From: DASYCK01 sp036500205
GTDB taxonomy: Bacteria > Myxococcota_A > Polyangia > Fen-1088
Assembly: GCA_036500205.1 (NCBI GenBank)
Contig: DASYCK010000289.1
Span: 1 to 40,007, forward strand
DNA: 40,007 bases
Direction of reading: 5' to 3'
Part shown: positions 16,065 to 29,235 of the stretch, piece after piece
Layout: each line of letters opens with the position of its first letter
Position numbering within the stretch: the first letter of the stretch is position 1
Translations under genes and position numbers: made by a program
The notes under the pieces: generated by a model
Told to the model about the DNA's origin: nothing
Seen by the model: the letters and a program-made list of their open reading frames with translations, nothing else
Databases searched by the model: none

Positions 16065-20675
<4,611 letters not shown>

Positions 20676-20690
20676 GGTGTTGCGATCCTT

Positions 20691-20711
20691 GCTTGTTTCT
20701 CGCTTGTTTCT
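20691..20711 (-). promoter_or_regulatory. Tandem 11-bp direct repeat in the gltB leader
   Basis: On the plus strand GCTTGTTTCT occurs at 20691-20700 and again at 20702-20711, an 11-bp period or about one helical turn. On the gltB (minus) strand it lies just upstream of the Shine-Dalgarno at 20686-20690. It could be a protein-binding site or affect mRNA structure. Confidence 0.4.
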
Positions 20712-20717
20712 AAGGGC

Positions 20718-20739
20718 GTTTCACTACAAGTGCTGAAAC
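20718..20739. promoter_or_regulatory. Inverted repeat GTTTCA-N10-TGAAAC upstream of gltB
   Basis: Six-base arms at 20718-20723 and 20734-20739, centred about 53 bases before the gltB ATG. The arms lie next to the tandem GCTTGTTTCT repeat. This is a candidate operator for nitrogen or amino-acid control. No known consensus is matched with confidence. Confidence 0.3.
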
Positions 20740-20840
20740 TCCCGACTCTATCAACAGGTGGGACCGAGGCAAGCACCGTCGACCGCCACCCCGCCAAAAC
20801 CTACCGCCCCCCGCGGAACTCAGGGGGACTCCCCGGAGGC

Positions 20841-21686
20841 TCAGATATTACGAAGGACCCGTCCGACGCCTGACGTCGAAGGGTGCACGTCTCCCGAGAT
20901 CGTTCCTTCCGGAAGGTCGAGGCCACGTGCGAGGTCCGAAAGCAGCGAGCGGGCAAAACAGAGCTGACTCGCCTGTTTAGCTACGATCGATCGCCAGTGA
21001 GTCGCCTTCAAGGCAGCCAGTCCCTGCTTCGTCTCCCGGTAAGACGTCGGTTCCAGGAGGTACTGGAGATACCATTTCGGATGCCCCTCACGGCCTGCTT
21101 TCGCCCAGTTCGAGGAGTTCGGCCACCTTGACGGATCTTGGCCTGGACTCGCACCGAGGTACACAGGATCGGTGGCGGCGAAAGCTTCCGGATCGCCGTC
21201 CGGAATCGAGGTGGAACCATCGATCACGCCGGCAGCCGCCAGAGAGACCGATGACGCAAAAAAGTAGGCTTCGATCATCGGAACCATCAGGTGAAACGAA
21301 GCACGAGCGCGCAGTCGGTCACGGGCCCGGCTACGCCTCGGTTCATTCCAGTCATGCTCGTTCACGTGTCGGTCGACGGCCTTGCGAAATTCTTCCACGA
21401 CGATTCCCGGCTGGTCGAGATTCACGAGTTCGAGGTCGTCGACCGCAATCGCCAGATCGGGAGGGGTGCCATTTCGACCAGGCTCGACTGCTGCGACGAG
21501 AGCGCGAGCCAGCTTGTCCACGACCCCAGGAAGTGAAGTCCCCGACGGACGAGACCCTACTCGCGACGAGGTGAAGCTATCGACCTGCTGAGTTTCGAAC
21601 TCGGTTCCGGGAAAGGCCCGCTGGAGCGAAGCGGCCAGTCCCGCCTTCTCCACACTGCCCGTCACGATCAGCGCGACGCGCGCCAT
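20841..21686 (-). CDS. TOPRIM/RloB-like protein paired with an AAA ATPase (candidate defence effector)
   Basis: A 281-residue protein that starts on the ATG sharing one base with the ATPase stop (TGATG), so the two are co-translated. It resembles the OLD/RloB/DUF4276-type TOPRIM group: beta strand ARVALIVTGSVEKAGLAASL with Glu13, DLAIAVDDLEL with Asp83-Asp84, and HLMVPMIEAYFFAS with Glu139, the P-x-IEA motif common in these proteins, then HPKWYLQYL (202-210). Such proteins act as nucleases or RNA-targeting effectors beside ATPases (PARIS, AbiL and OLD-like systems). GC is lower than in the flanks (one line at 21241 is 47%). Full active-site equivalence is not certain and the exact family is unassigned. 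Confidence 0.6.
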   Translation of the reverse strand: MARVALIVTGSVEKAGLAASLQRAFPGTEFETQQVDSFTSSRVGSRPSGTSLPGVVDKLARALVAAVEPGRNGTPPDLAIAVDDLELVNLDQPGIVVEEFRKAVDRHVNEHDWNEPRRSRARDRLRARASFHLMVPMIEAYFFASSVSLAAAGVIDGSTSIPDGDPEAFAATDPVYLGASPGQDPSRWPNSSNWAKAGREGHPKWYLQYLLEPTSYRETKQGLAALKATHWRSIVAKQASQLCFARSLLSDLARGLDLPEGTISGDVHPSTSGVGRVLRNI

Positions 21687-22687
21687 CACCCCGTGGCCTG
21701 AGAACCGAAGTCGCCGTGTGCGTAGAGATCGCCCAAGCTGAAGTGGGCCAACCACTCCTTGTTCAGCATCTGGTCGAGGGGGATAGGCACGACGGGAACT
21801 CCGGGATCCATGACCAGCAGGCGCGACGGCTCACTCTTGAAACAGTCGATGAGGACTGGAGAATGCGTCGCCAGAGTCACCGAGATGCTCTTCTCCGTCG
21901 CCCATTCACGGATGTGTTCCAGCAGCGAGCGAATGGCGAACGGGTGCAACGCGTTCTCGAATTCGTCGATCGCCAGAAGCCCGCCGTCACCTGCTGAAGC
22001 GACAGCGGTGAGATGGAGCAGCCCGACCAGAAAACCGTCCGGAGCGAAGTACGTTCCGACGCTATCGCCGGGTTGCATCCAGGGCGCGACAGTCCGCGCG
22101 GCAACCGTCTGCCCGGCCGACTCGAATTCGAGCTCTTCGAAAAAATCTGGAAAAGTCGCCTTCAGTCCGCGCATCACGAAATCCCAGCGCGGTCGCGTCG
22201 CGCGCGCGTCCCTCCAGTTCCGCAAGACGGAAAAAGCGTTCGTACCGTCCCCGTTCAACTCCTTGTCCGACGCGACCTTTGATCCGTTGACACGAAGCTC
22301 GCGGAGCCAATAGTCACGGTAACATCGGTATCCGAGGATAGGTGCGAGCCAGTTCGGGGGCGCATCGTTGGACCGATCGTTCTCAACCGCCAGGCCTCCC
22401 CCTTGAGGATGTAGTCGAAGCCGCCAGTGGTATCCGTCCAGCTTCGCTTCGACCTCCACATATGTGCCGGTCTTTGCCCGAAGGTTCATCAGGGTGCCCG
22501 GGCCCCCGTGTAGTGAAACCCCCTCGGGCACTCCCTTCTTCTCACTGTCCCGAAGGAGCGCCGGAACATCCAGCAAGGTCGTCTTGCCAGAGCCGTTTGG
22601 TCCGACCAAGAGAGAAACACCTGGAGTGAGCTCCCACTCGGCCTGGGCGAGACCTCGATAGTTCTTCACGGAGATCCGAAACGGCAC
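21686..22687 (-). CDS. AAA ATPase (OLD/AAA_21-like), candidate defence ATPase
   Basis: A 333-residue ATPase of the SMC/ABC-like overcoming-lysogenisation group. It opens with RISVKNYRGLAQAEWELTPG, then Walker A GPNGSGKTT (29-37), a signature-like segment APDGFLVGLLHLTAVAS (about 215-231), Walker B GLLAIDEFENALHP (Asp241, Glu242) and the switch His275 in LATHSPVLID. This order is that of AAA_21/OLD ATPases. The start is a GTG directly before the first conserved strand, with no Shine-Dalgarno and a TAGAAT hexamer six bases upstream. The one-base overlap with the TOPRIM-like gene makes a two-gene operon. GC of about 58-62% in the sampled lines, against about 70% around, suggests horizontal acquisition. 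Confidence 0.88.
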   Translation of the reverse strand: MPFRISVKNYRGLAQAEWELTPGVSLLVGPNGSGKTTLLDVPALLRDSEKKGVPEGVSLHGGPGTLMNLRAKTGTYVEVEAKLDGYHWRLRLHPQGGGLAVENDRSNDAPPNWLAPILGYRCYRDYWLRELRVNGSKVASDKELNGDGTNAFSVLRNWRDARATRPRWDFVMRGLKATFPDFFEELEFESAGQTVAARTVAPWMQPGDSVGTYFAPDGFLVGLLHLTAVASAGDGGLLAIDEFENALHPFAIRSLLEHIREWATEKSISVTLATHSPVLIDCFKSEPSRLLVMDPGVPVVPIPLDQMLNKEWLAHFSLGDLYAHGDFGSQATG

Positions 22688-22693
22688 GAGCGG

Positions 22694-22722
22694 ATTCTAC
22701 CGGTCGGGCCGAATCAATCCAA
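22694..22722 (-). promoter_or_regulatory. Predicted promoter of the ATPase/TOPRIM pair (TTGGAT-N17-TAGAAT)
   Basis: On the minus strand TTGGAT (22717-22722) and TAGAAT (22694-22699; five of six match TATAAT) are 17 bases apart. CCGCTC then leads straight to the GTG at 22687. The transcript should begin at or next to the start codon, so it may be leaderless. Confidence 0.5.
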
Positions 22723-22771
22723 ATCGCTCACGTCTCCCCGCCCGCGTCCCTCAGCGAGACCACGCTCTATC

Positions 22772-24100
22772 TCAACCCAAGATTCGACGAACGGTGTCGC
22801 GGATGTCGGAGTAGACGTTGGGGAGGTGGTAGGGCTGGTTGGCGTAGCGGGGGTTGGGGACCTCCGCCAGCTTCTTCTCGTGGTACTGGACCTTGAAGTC
22901 GGTGAACTTCAGGCCGTTCGCGGTGCTGACCACGACGACCCGGTGGCGCGTCTCGATCACGCCTCGCTTCACCAGCTTCTCCAGCGCCGCCAGCGCCACG
23001 CCGGTGTGGGGGCAGTTGAACAGGCCGGTCAGATCGGCGCGCGCCGAGGCGTCGGCCAGCTCGGACTCCGACGCCTGCTCGACCACGCCGTCGAACTGCT
23101 GCAGCGTCCGCACCGCCTTCTTGATGCTGACAGGGTTCCCGATCTGGATCGCCGACGCCAGGGTCGGCTTCGCCGTGACCGGCTTGAAGGTCTCGAAGTT
23201 GGTCAGGAAGCTGGTGTAGAGCGGGTTCGCCGCCTCGGCCTGGGCCACGCAGATGCGCGGCATGCGCGAGATGAGGCCCAGGTCCCGCATCATCAGGAAG
23301 CCCTTGCCCAGCGCGCTGACGTTGCCGAGGTTGCCGCCCGGGATGATGACCCAGTCCGGAACCTCCCAGTCGAACTGCTGCACCATCTCGATGGCGACGG
23401 TCTTCTGCCCCTCGATGCGCAGGCTGTTCATGCTGTTGGCCAGGTAGACGCCCTCTTCCTCGGCCAGCTGCTGCACGACGGCCATGCAGGCGTCGAAGTC
23501 GCCGTCGATCGCCAGCACGTGCGCGCCGTTCGCCAGCGGCTGCACCAGCTGCGCCGTCGACACCTTGCCGCGCGGCAGGATCACCATCGTCTTGATGCCC
23601 GCGGCCGCGCCATACGCCGCCAGCGCTGCCGAGGTATCGCCGGTCGAGGCGCAGGCGACCGCGCGGATGGGGCGGCCGTCTGCGATCATCTGCTTGACCG
23701 TCGACACGAGCACGGTCATGCCTAGATCCTTGAACGACCCGGTGTGCGAGACGCCGCACTGCTTGATCCACAGATCGGGCAGCCCCAGCTCGCGCCCGTA
23801 GCGCTCGGCCCACAGCAGGTTCGTCCCCCCCTCCATCATCGAGACGACGTTCTCGTCCAGGATGTGGGGCTGGATCCATTCCTTCTTCCCCCACACGCCC
23901 GAGCCGTAGGGCCACTGCGTCCGCTGGTAGCGCTCGTCGAACAGCTTGATCCAGGCGGCGGCGCTGCGCGCCTTCAGGTGCTCGATGTCGTGCACGACCT
24001 CGAGCAGGTCGTGGCACTTCGGGCAGCGGTAGATGACCTGATCGAGCGGGTAATCCCCGGCGCAACCGGAGATGCAACGAAAGACGGAACGCGTCGGCAT
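22772..24100 (-). CDS. thrC: Threonine synthase
   Basis: A 442-residue PLP enzyme that converts O-phosphohomoserine to threonine and phosphate. The PLP lysine is Lys124 in SHTGSFKDLGM. ACASTGDTSAALAAYGAAAG is the phosphate/PLP-binding segment, and PGGNLGNVSALGKGF the glycine-rich PLP phosphate loop. The N-terminus has CISGCAGDYPLDQVIYRCPKC, a four-Cys knuckle seen in this threonine synthase subgroup. The C-terminal residues (VYSDIRDTVRRILG) extend past the catalytic core. It is divergent from the aspartate kinase gene 77 bases away; no thrB lies between. The short gap has no Shine-Dalgarno for thrC but has TACATT eight bases upstream of its ATG. Confidence 0.96.
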   Translation of the reverse strand: MPTRSVFRCISGCAGDYPLDQVIYRCPKCHDLLEVVHDIEHLKARSAAAWIKLFDERYQRTQWPYGSGVWGKKEWIQPHILDENVVSMMEGGTNLLWAERYGRELGLPDLWIKQCGVSHTGSFKDLGMTVLVSTVKQMIADGRPIRAVACASTGDTSAALAAYGAAAGIKTMVILPRGKVSTAQLVQPLANGAHVLAIDGDFDACMAVVQQLAEEEGVYLANSMNSLRIEGQKTVAIEMVQQFDWEVPDWVIIPGGNLGNVSALGKGFLMMRDLGLISRMPRICVAQAEAANPLYTSFLTNFETFKPVTAKPTLASAIQIGNPVSIKKAVRTLQQFDGVVEQASESELADASARADLTGLFNCPHTGVALAALEKLVKRGVIETRHRVVVVSTANGLKFTDFKVQYHEKKLAEVPNPRYANQPYHLPNVYSDIRDTVRRILG

Positions 24101-24108
24101 GGCGCTTC

Positions 24109-24114
24109 AATGTA
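24109..24114 (-). promoter_or_regulatory. -10-like TACATT eight bases before the thrC ATG
   Basis: On the minus strand the sequence is TACATT-GAAGCGCC-ATG in the 77-base divergent gap. Four of six positions match TATAAT. The implied leader is nearly zero, close to the arrangement of other genes here. Weak on its own. Confidence 0.25.
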
Positions 24115-24177
24115 ACCGAAGGAGGGACGACTTGCAGCGCCCGCCCCGCCGGTTCGTGATAAGAACTTCGCCTCGCC

Positions 24178-26745
24178 ATGAGCCAGAAGCGCCCTACACC
24201 CGAGATTCACAAGTTCGGTGGTGCGTCGCTCGCCGACGTCGCCGCTTTCCGGCACGCCATCGACATCGTCCACAAGCGGATGGGTCCGCGGGTGGTGGTC
24301 TGCTCGGCCCCCTCGGGCATCACCGACGTGCTGCTGGGAATGGCCAAGCGGGCCCGCAGCGGCCAGGAAGTGGGGCTAGCGGCCGATTCGATCGCGCTGC
24401 GCCGCCGCTACCAGACGATCTTGCAAGCGATCGTCCCGACCAAGGCGGCGCGGCGGAACGTGGCCGACGAGATCGACCGCTCCATCGACGAGCTCGATTC
24501 GCTCGTCACCAGCCTGCTGGTCCTGAAGGAGCTGACCCCGCGCACGAGCGACTTCATCGCTGCCCGGGGCGAGCGGCTGTCGGCGCTGCTGTTCGCGGCG
24601 GGGCTGGAGGCGGCCGGCGAGAAGGCCCGCTACGTCGACGCCGTCGACGTGGTCATCACGGATGGCCCTTACGGCGGCGCGTCGCCGAACCTGATGCTGA
24701 CGGACATGTCGGCGCGCAAGGTGCTGCGCCCGCTGCTCGACCGCGGCATGTTGCCGGTGGTCCCGGGCTTCCTGGGCGCGGTGCCGGCCAACGACGATGA
24801 CGATCCGGGGCTGGTCCGTCCAGCGGCCACCCTGGGGCGCGGCGGCACCGATCTGACGGCGACCCTGCTGGGCCGGGCGCTGGGGGCGCGCGAGGTCATG
24901 CTGTGGAAGGATGTCCCCGGCATGCTGACGGCCGACCCGCGCGTCGTGCCGAACGCCCGCATCATCCCGCAGCTTCACGTGCGGGAAGCGGCCGAGCTGG
25001 CTTACTTCGGCGCCAAGGTGCTGCACCCCCGGGCGCTGATCCCCGTCTCGGGGCGGAACATTCCGGTGTTCGTGCGTCCGTTCGCCGATCCGTCGGCCAT
25101 CGGCACCGAGATCTCGGGGCGGCGGACGCTCGATCGCTATCCGGTGAAGGCGCTGTCGTCGATGCCCGGGCAGGCGCTGATCACGGTCGCCGGCAGCGGC
25201 ATGCTCGGTGTGCCGGGCATCGCGGCCCGCACCTTCGCGGCGCTGTTCGACGAGGGGATCAGCGTGTCGCTGATCTCGCAGTCGTCATCCGAGCAGTCGA
25301 TCTGCCTGTCGGTGCCCGAGTCGGCCGCCAAGCCCGCCCAGAAGCGCCTGGCCGAGGAGTTCCGCGACGAGATCGCGCGCGAGGAGATCGACGGCGTCGA
25401 GGTCAAGACCGGCCTGTCGACCCTGGCGGTCGTCGGGATCGGGATGGCCGGCCATCCCGGCATCGCCGGCCGCGTGTTTCGCGCCATGTCCGACGCCGAC
25501 GTGAACATCGTCGCCATCGCCCAGGGCTCGTCCGAGCTGAACATCTCGTTCGTGGTCGCTTCGTCCAGCTCGGCGGTGGCGCAGCGGGCCATCCACGACA
25601 CGTTCCAGCTGGCCAAGATCGGCGGTGGCGCCGCCACCACCAGCGACGAGGTGGACGTGGTGCTGCTGGGCTTCGGCCAGATCGGGCGCACCCTGGCCGA
25701 GATGATCACGAAGGGGGGCGGCCGGGATGGGCGCGGCCCCGCCGCCCGCAAGGGCGTTCGGGGGGTCCGCATCGTCGGCGTCATCGATCGCAGCGGCTTC
25801 CTGTTCGATCCGGACGGTCTGTCGGCGCGCGACGTCAGCGCGCTGGTGGCTTTGAAAGAGACCGGACGGGGGTTCGCGGACGCGCCTTCGGGCCGCGTTG
25901 CCCGCGCGGCGGACGCCATCGCCACCTTGGCCAAGCACGCACTGTCACGCCCGGTCCTCGTCGACGTGACGGCCGACGAGACGACCGCTCTGATCAAGGA
26001 GGCGCTGGGCAGCGGCATGAATGTCGTCCTCGCCAACAAGCGGCCTCTGTCCGGCTCGCGCGACTCGCACGCCGAGCTTCACGCGCTGGCCGCCAAGGCC
26101 GGGCAGCGCATCCTGTTCGAGGCGACGGTCGGCGCCGGGTTGCCGATCCTGGACACCTACAAGAAGCTGGCCGAGTCGGGCGATCGCGTGCTGCGCATCG
26201 ATGGCTGCGTCTCGGGTACGCTCGGGTTCTTGATGACGGAAATCGGGCGGGGGCGGCCGTTCTCCGAGGCGCTGCGCAAGGCCATGGAGAAGGGGTTCAC
26301 CGAGCCCGACCCGCGCGACGATCTGTCGGGCGCCGACGTGGGGCGGAAGGCGCTCATCCTGGGGCGACTGCTGGGGTTCGAGGGAGAGCCGGCCGAGGTC
26401 GAGGTCGAGTCGCTGGTGCCCGAGGCCTACCGCAAGCTGCCGCTCCCCACGTTCCTCGCCAAGCTGGACGAGCTGGACCACCCGTGGGCCGTCCGGGTGG
26501 CCGCCGCGAAGGCGAAGGGGGGGACGCTCCGCTACGTCGCCTCGGTGACCAAGAACCGCATCATCGTGGGGCTGAAGACCGTGGATGGGACGAGCCCGTT
26601 CGCGGGGCTGAAGGGGACCGACAACCAGATCGCCTTCACCACGAACCGCTACAAGGAGAATCCGCTGGTGGTCACCGGTCCGGGCGCCGGCCTGGCCGTC
26701 ACGGCGGCGGGTGTCCTGAACGACATCCTCGGCCTCGCCGGCTGA
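24178..26745 (+). CDS. thrA: Bifunctional aspartate kinase / homoserine dehydrogenase
   Basis: An 855-residue fusion catalysing the first and third steps from aspartate to threonine and methionine. The kinase domain starts at HKFGGASL (Lys12) and contains GRGGTDLTATLLGRALGA and the VMLWKDVPGMLTADPRVV nucleotide segment. Two ACT domains (about 320-480) carry LFDEGISVSLISQSSSEQSICLSV and SDADVNIVAIAQGSSELNISFVV and should give feedback control. The dehydrogenase begins with the NAD(P) motif GFGQIG (498-503), then VLANKRPLSG, FEATVGAGLPIL and GCVSGTLGFLM, ending GLAVTAAGVLNDILGLAG. Length is near that of E. coli ThrA or MetL (about 810-820). Which amino acid inhibits it is unknown; thrA is by position next to thrC. 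Confidence 0.95.
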   Translation: MSQKRPTPEIHKFGGASLADVAAFRHAIDIVHKRMGPRVVVCSAPSGITDVLLGMAKRARSGQEVGLAADSIALRRRYQTILQAIVPTKAARRNVADEIDRSIDELDSLVTSLLVLKELTPRTSDFIAARGERLSALLFAAGLEAAGEKARYVDAVDVVITDGPYGGASPNLMLTDMSARKVLRPLLDRGMLPVVPGFLGAVPANDDDDPGLVRPAATLGRGGTDLTATLLGRALGAREVMLWKDVPGMLTADPRVVPNARIIPQLHVREAAELAYFGAKVLHPRALIPVSGRNIPVFVRPFADPSAIGTEISGRRTLDRYPVKALSSMPGQALITVAGSGMLGVPGIAARTFAALFDEGISVSLISQSSSEQSICLSVPESAAKPAQKRLAEEFRDEIAREEIDGVEVKTGLSTLAVVGIGMAGHPGIAGRVFRAMSDADVNIVAIAQGSSELNISFVVASSSSAVAQRAIHDTFQLAKIGGGAATTSDEVDVVLLGFGQIGRTLAEMITKGGGRDGRGPAARKGVRGVRIVGVIDRSGFLFDPDGLSARDVSALVALKETGRGFADAPSGRVARAADAIATLAKHALSRPVLVDVTADETTALIKEALGSGMNVVLANKRPLSGSRDSHAELHALAAKAGQRILFEATVGAGLPILDTYKKLAESGDRVLRIDGCVSGTLGFLMTEIGRGRPFSEALRKAMEKGFTEPDPRDDLSGADVGRKALILGRLLGFEGEPAEVEVESLVPEAYRKLPLPTFLAKLDELDHPWAVRVAAAKAKGGTLRYVASVTKNRIIVGLKTVDGTSPFAGLKGTDNQIAFTTNRYKENPLVVTGPGAGLAVTAAGVLNDILGLAG

Positions 26746-26765
26746 CCCCGGCGGACCGCTCGGGC

Positions 26766-26799
26766 AAAAAAAAACGGGAGCCGAAGGGCTCCCGTTTTT
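26766..26799. terminator. Bidirectional rho-independent terminator
   Basis: A perfect 9-bp stem (ACGGGAGCC / GGCTCCCGT) around a GAAG loop, with eight As on the left (26766-26773) and four further Ts on the right after the stem (26796-26799). It therefore works on both strands. It lies 20 bases after the aspartate kinase stop and 19 bases from the porin stop, serving the two convergent genes. Confidence 0.9.
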
Positions 26800-26818
26800 C
26801 GTCGTGCTGAGGTTGGCT

Positions 26819-28054
26819 TTAAATGAAGCCGAGGAACGCGATCGTTCCCGTGAACTGGTTCTTCGAGCCAGCGGCGTCGCCGGGGTAGATCGCATCACCC
26901 GAGAAGTCGCCACGAACTTCGGCGCGGGCCTCGAAGTGACCCGCGAACGGAACACCAGCCATCACGGTACCCTCGATGAGGGTCCGCGAGACGAGTCCCG
27001 TGAGCGGGCTAGGCGCGATGAGGATGCCCTTGTCGCTGAGGAACTCGCCACGAGCTGCGAGGTTCAGGTGCTCGGAGGCCACGAAACGAGCCATCAGAGC
27101 CGCGCCAATCGCGTGTGCCTGATCGTACTTCACGTAGTCGACGTTCAGGTTGAGTCCCAAGGCATCGCTGACGTTGTGAGCCACGACGAGATCCAAGGTG
27201 ATCTTCTCCGGCCCAGCATTGCCCTGGGCGCCTTCACGGCCGAAGTAGCCCGTCGCGAGAATGGACGTCGTCGCAAGCGGCGTGATGACCGCCTGGAGGC
27301 CGACGACCTTGCCGGAGTTGATATCCGGATCCGGCGCACCCTGGCTGTTGACCACGCTGGCCTGGACGGTCAGCATGTCGTTCGCCTTCAAAGTGAGGCG
27401 CGCGCCCGTGTGATAGAACGGGATGATCGCGAACAGGAACGAACGGGAGTACAGCCAGTTCTTGTTCGCCTCGATGACCTCGGCGCCCGCCGAGGTCACG
27501 AAACGGCCCATGTCCAGGGTCAACTGCGTGCCCGGGATCTTCAGGCTGGCGAAGGCCTGCTGAGCCACGAAGGCCTGGCCCGGGGTGCCCGTCAGGATTC
27601 CGCCCATGTAGCCGTAGCCCAAGTCGGCGCGGATCGTGACCGGATCGGCGTCGACCTCGAGGCCGACCTTGGCGTAGTTGAGCGTGAAGCTATTCGACTG
27701 GTTGTCGAAGGTGCGGCCGGCGGGCGGCAGCAGGCTGTTCTGGCCCGACTTCAGGCCGTTGAAGTTGAACATGTAGTACGAGTCAACCAGCAGTTCCTCC
27801 TTCATCACCGTGTTCCAGGCCGGTGCCGGCGTGGCGGCAGGCGGGGATGCGGGGGCCGGCGGCGCGGCCATGACGGCGACGGCCGGGGGAGGAGCAACCT
27901 CCACGACGGGCGGGGCCATGGGCGGCGGAGGAGGCGGAACCGCCTCGACCATCGGCGGCGCAGCCGGAGGAGGAGGTGCCGCGGGGGGCACCTGAGCAAA
28001 AGCTGGAGCGGCAACCAAGAGACCTAGAGCACTGGCGCAAACGGCGAGGCGCAT
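26819..28054 (-). CDS. Outer-membrane beta-barrel porin (BBP2-like)
   Basis: A 411-residue protein with a signal peptide (MRLAVCASALGLLVAAPAFA-Q). Residues about 22-80 are Pro/Ala-rich (PPPPAAPPMVEAVPPPP type), probably unstructured or wall-spanning. Residues 85-411 alternate in beta-strand style with regular aromatic and Gly pairs (DSYYMFNFNG, ADLGYGYMGG, RADLGYG, RFVTSAGAEVIEANKNWLYSRSFLFAIIPFYHTGARL). This pattern matches the PF07642 (BBP2) porin family. It ends GTIAFLGFI, a beta strand like those of outer-membrane proteins. AAGGGGG lies about eight bases before the ATG. The AT-rich region upstream fits a well-transcribed gene. Substrate unknown. Confidence 0.85.
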   Translation of the reverse strand: MRLAVCASALGLLVAAPAFAQVPPAAPPPPAAPPMVEAVPPPPPPMAPPVVEVAPPPAVAVMAAPPAPASPPAATPAPAWNTVMKEELLVDSYYMFNFNGLKSGQNSLLPPAGRTFDNQSNSFTLNYAKVGLEVDADPVTIRADLGYGYMGGILTGTPGQAFVAQQAFASLKIPGTQLTLDMGRFVTSAGAEVIEANKNWLYSRSFLFAIIPFYHTGARLTLKANDMLTVQASVVNSQGAPDPDINSGKVVGLQAVITPLATTSILATGYFGREGAQGNAGPEKITLDLVVAHNVSDALGLNLNVDYVKYDQAHAIGAALMARFVASEHLNLAARGEFLSDKGILIAPSPLTGLVSRTLIEGTVMAGVPFAGHFEARAEVRGDFSGDAIYPGDAAGSKNQFTGTIAFLGFI

Positions 28055-28103
28055 TCGTAACCCCCTTTTTCCTTAACTGCGGAGATGTCGTTGACTGGCG
28101 CAC

Positions 28104-28133
28104 ACCCTAGCCGGGAGGTCGAAGGCCTGTAAA
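28104..28133 (-). promoter_or_regulatory. Candidate porin promoter (TTTACA-N18-TAGGGT)
   Basis: On the minus strand TTTACA (28128-28133) and TAGGGT (28104-28109) are 18 bases apart in an AT-rich gap. The start would lie about 50 bases upstream of the ATG. The -10 box matches only in part. Confidence 0.35.
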
Positions 28134-28264
28134 GTATTTTGCGCCGGCGAGACACCGATTTTGCCTCTTAGAAATCGCCCGGAAATTTGTTGGAAATATT
28201 TGCCCAAGTTCACTGAATCAATAAGGATCTCACGCCTCCGTGACCCAGACCGCACGCTGTTTCG

Positions 28265-29212
28265 CTAGGAAACGGGCGTGCCGGCGATGAGGGCCGCGAC
28301 CGCTTCATGGGTCGGCATGCTGGGCTGCGCGCCCCGCTGGGTGACACAGAGAGCGCCCGTCGCCGCCGCGAAACGGACGGCTTCGGCCTCTCCCAGTCCA
28401 CGCGCCAGCGCGAACGCGAAGCCGGCGTTGAACGCATCCCCGGCAGCAGTCGTGTCGATCGCTTCGACTGGAAATGCTGGAAAAAGATGCTCGGTTGCTT
28501 CCGTTACCATCAAGGCGCCCTGTCGTCCCATCTTGACCAGCACACGCCGCGCGCCGCGCGCGATCAACTGTCTGGCCCGTGTGACAGCTTCGCCACGACG
28601 TAACGTGGACTGCGGCGCGCCGCCCGTCAGCACCGACAGCTCGCTCTCGTTCGGCGTCACATAGTCGACCACGCGAAGCAACATGTCAGCGAGCGCGCGG
28701 GCCGGCGCTGGGTCCAGGATGACCACCGCTCCGCTCTCCTTCGCGACCCGCGCCGCCGTCTGCACGGTGGGCAGCGGAATCTCCAGCTGCAGCAGCACCA
28801 CCGCCGCGCCCGCCACCGCGTGGTGCGCCTCGCTGAGGCCCGCCGGAGCGAAGGCCCCGTTCGCGCCCGGCACCACGACGATCTGATTCTGCGCCGCCGC
28901 GTCGGTCGTGATCAGCGCCAGGCCGGTCGGTACAGCCGGCAATGTCGTCACGTGGGCAACATCGACCCCCGCCCCGGCCAGGTTCTGCCGCAGCCAGGCT
29001 CCGTAGGCGTCGTTCCCCACGCGCCCCACCATGTGGACGGGAAGCTGACCCGCCGCGAGGCGGGCGGCCGCGAACGCCTGGTTGGCCCCCTTGCCGCCCG
29101 GAAAAACCAGGAAGTCGTGGCCAGTCACGGTCTCGCCGGGCGCGGGAAACCGCCGCACCGCCACGACCAGATCGGCGTTCAGGCTACCGACGACGGTGAT
29201 GCCGCGACCCAT
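28265..29212 (-). CDS. rbsK: Ribokinase (PfkB family)
   Basis: A 315-residue sugar kinase that makes ribose 5-phosphate from ribose and ATP. The first PfkB motif is FPGGKGANQAFAAA (Gly39-Lys41-Asn44) and the second, catalytic one is DTTAAGDAFNAGFA with Asp259. The N-terminal ITVVGSLNADLVV strand and Asp14 bind ribose in the family. The start at 29212 is just before the first conserved strand; the frame continues upstream within the next gene but with no domain sense. It lies 23 bases after the pyruvate carboxylase stop, so probably shares its transcript. Close PfkB kinases with other sugars cannot be excluded, yet the GGKGANQA pattern is that of ribokinases. Confidence 0.88.
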   Translation of the reverse strand: MGRGITVVGSLNADLVVAVRRFPAPGETVTGHDFLVFPGGKGANQAFAAARLAAGQLPVHMVGRVGNDAYGAWLRQNLAGAGVDVAHVTTLPAVPTGLALITTDAAAQNQIVVVPGANGAFAPAGLSEAHHAVAGAAVVLLQLEIPLPTVQTAARVAKESGAVVILDPAPARALADMLLRVVDYVTPNESELSVLTGGAPQSTLRRGEAVTRARQLIARGARRVLVKMGRQGALMVTEATEHLFPAFPVEAIDTTAAGDAFNAGFAFALARGLGEAEAVRFAAATGALCVTQRGAQPSMPTHEAVAALIAGTPVS

Positions 29213-29235
29213 GGCTGCAGGCGCGGCGCCCCCGT

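Noticed and set aside
28073..28255. 60-codon minus-strand frame in the AT-rich gap before the porin
   Set aside because: No family and no ribosome site. The base composition fits a promoter region.
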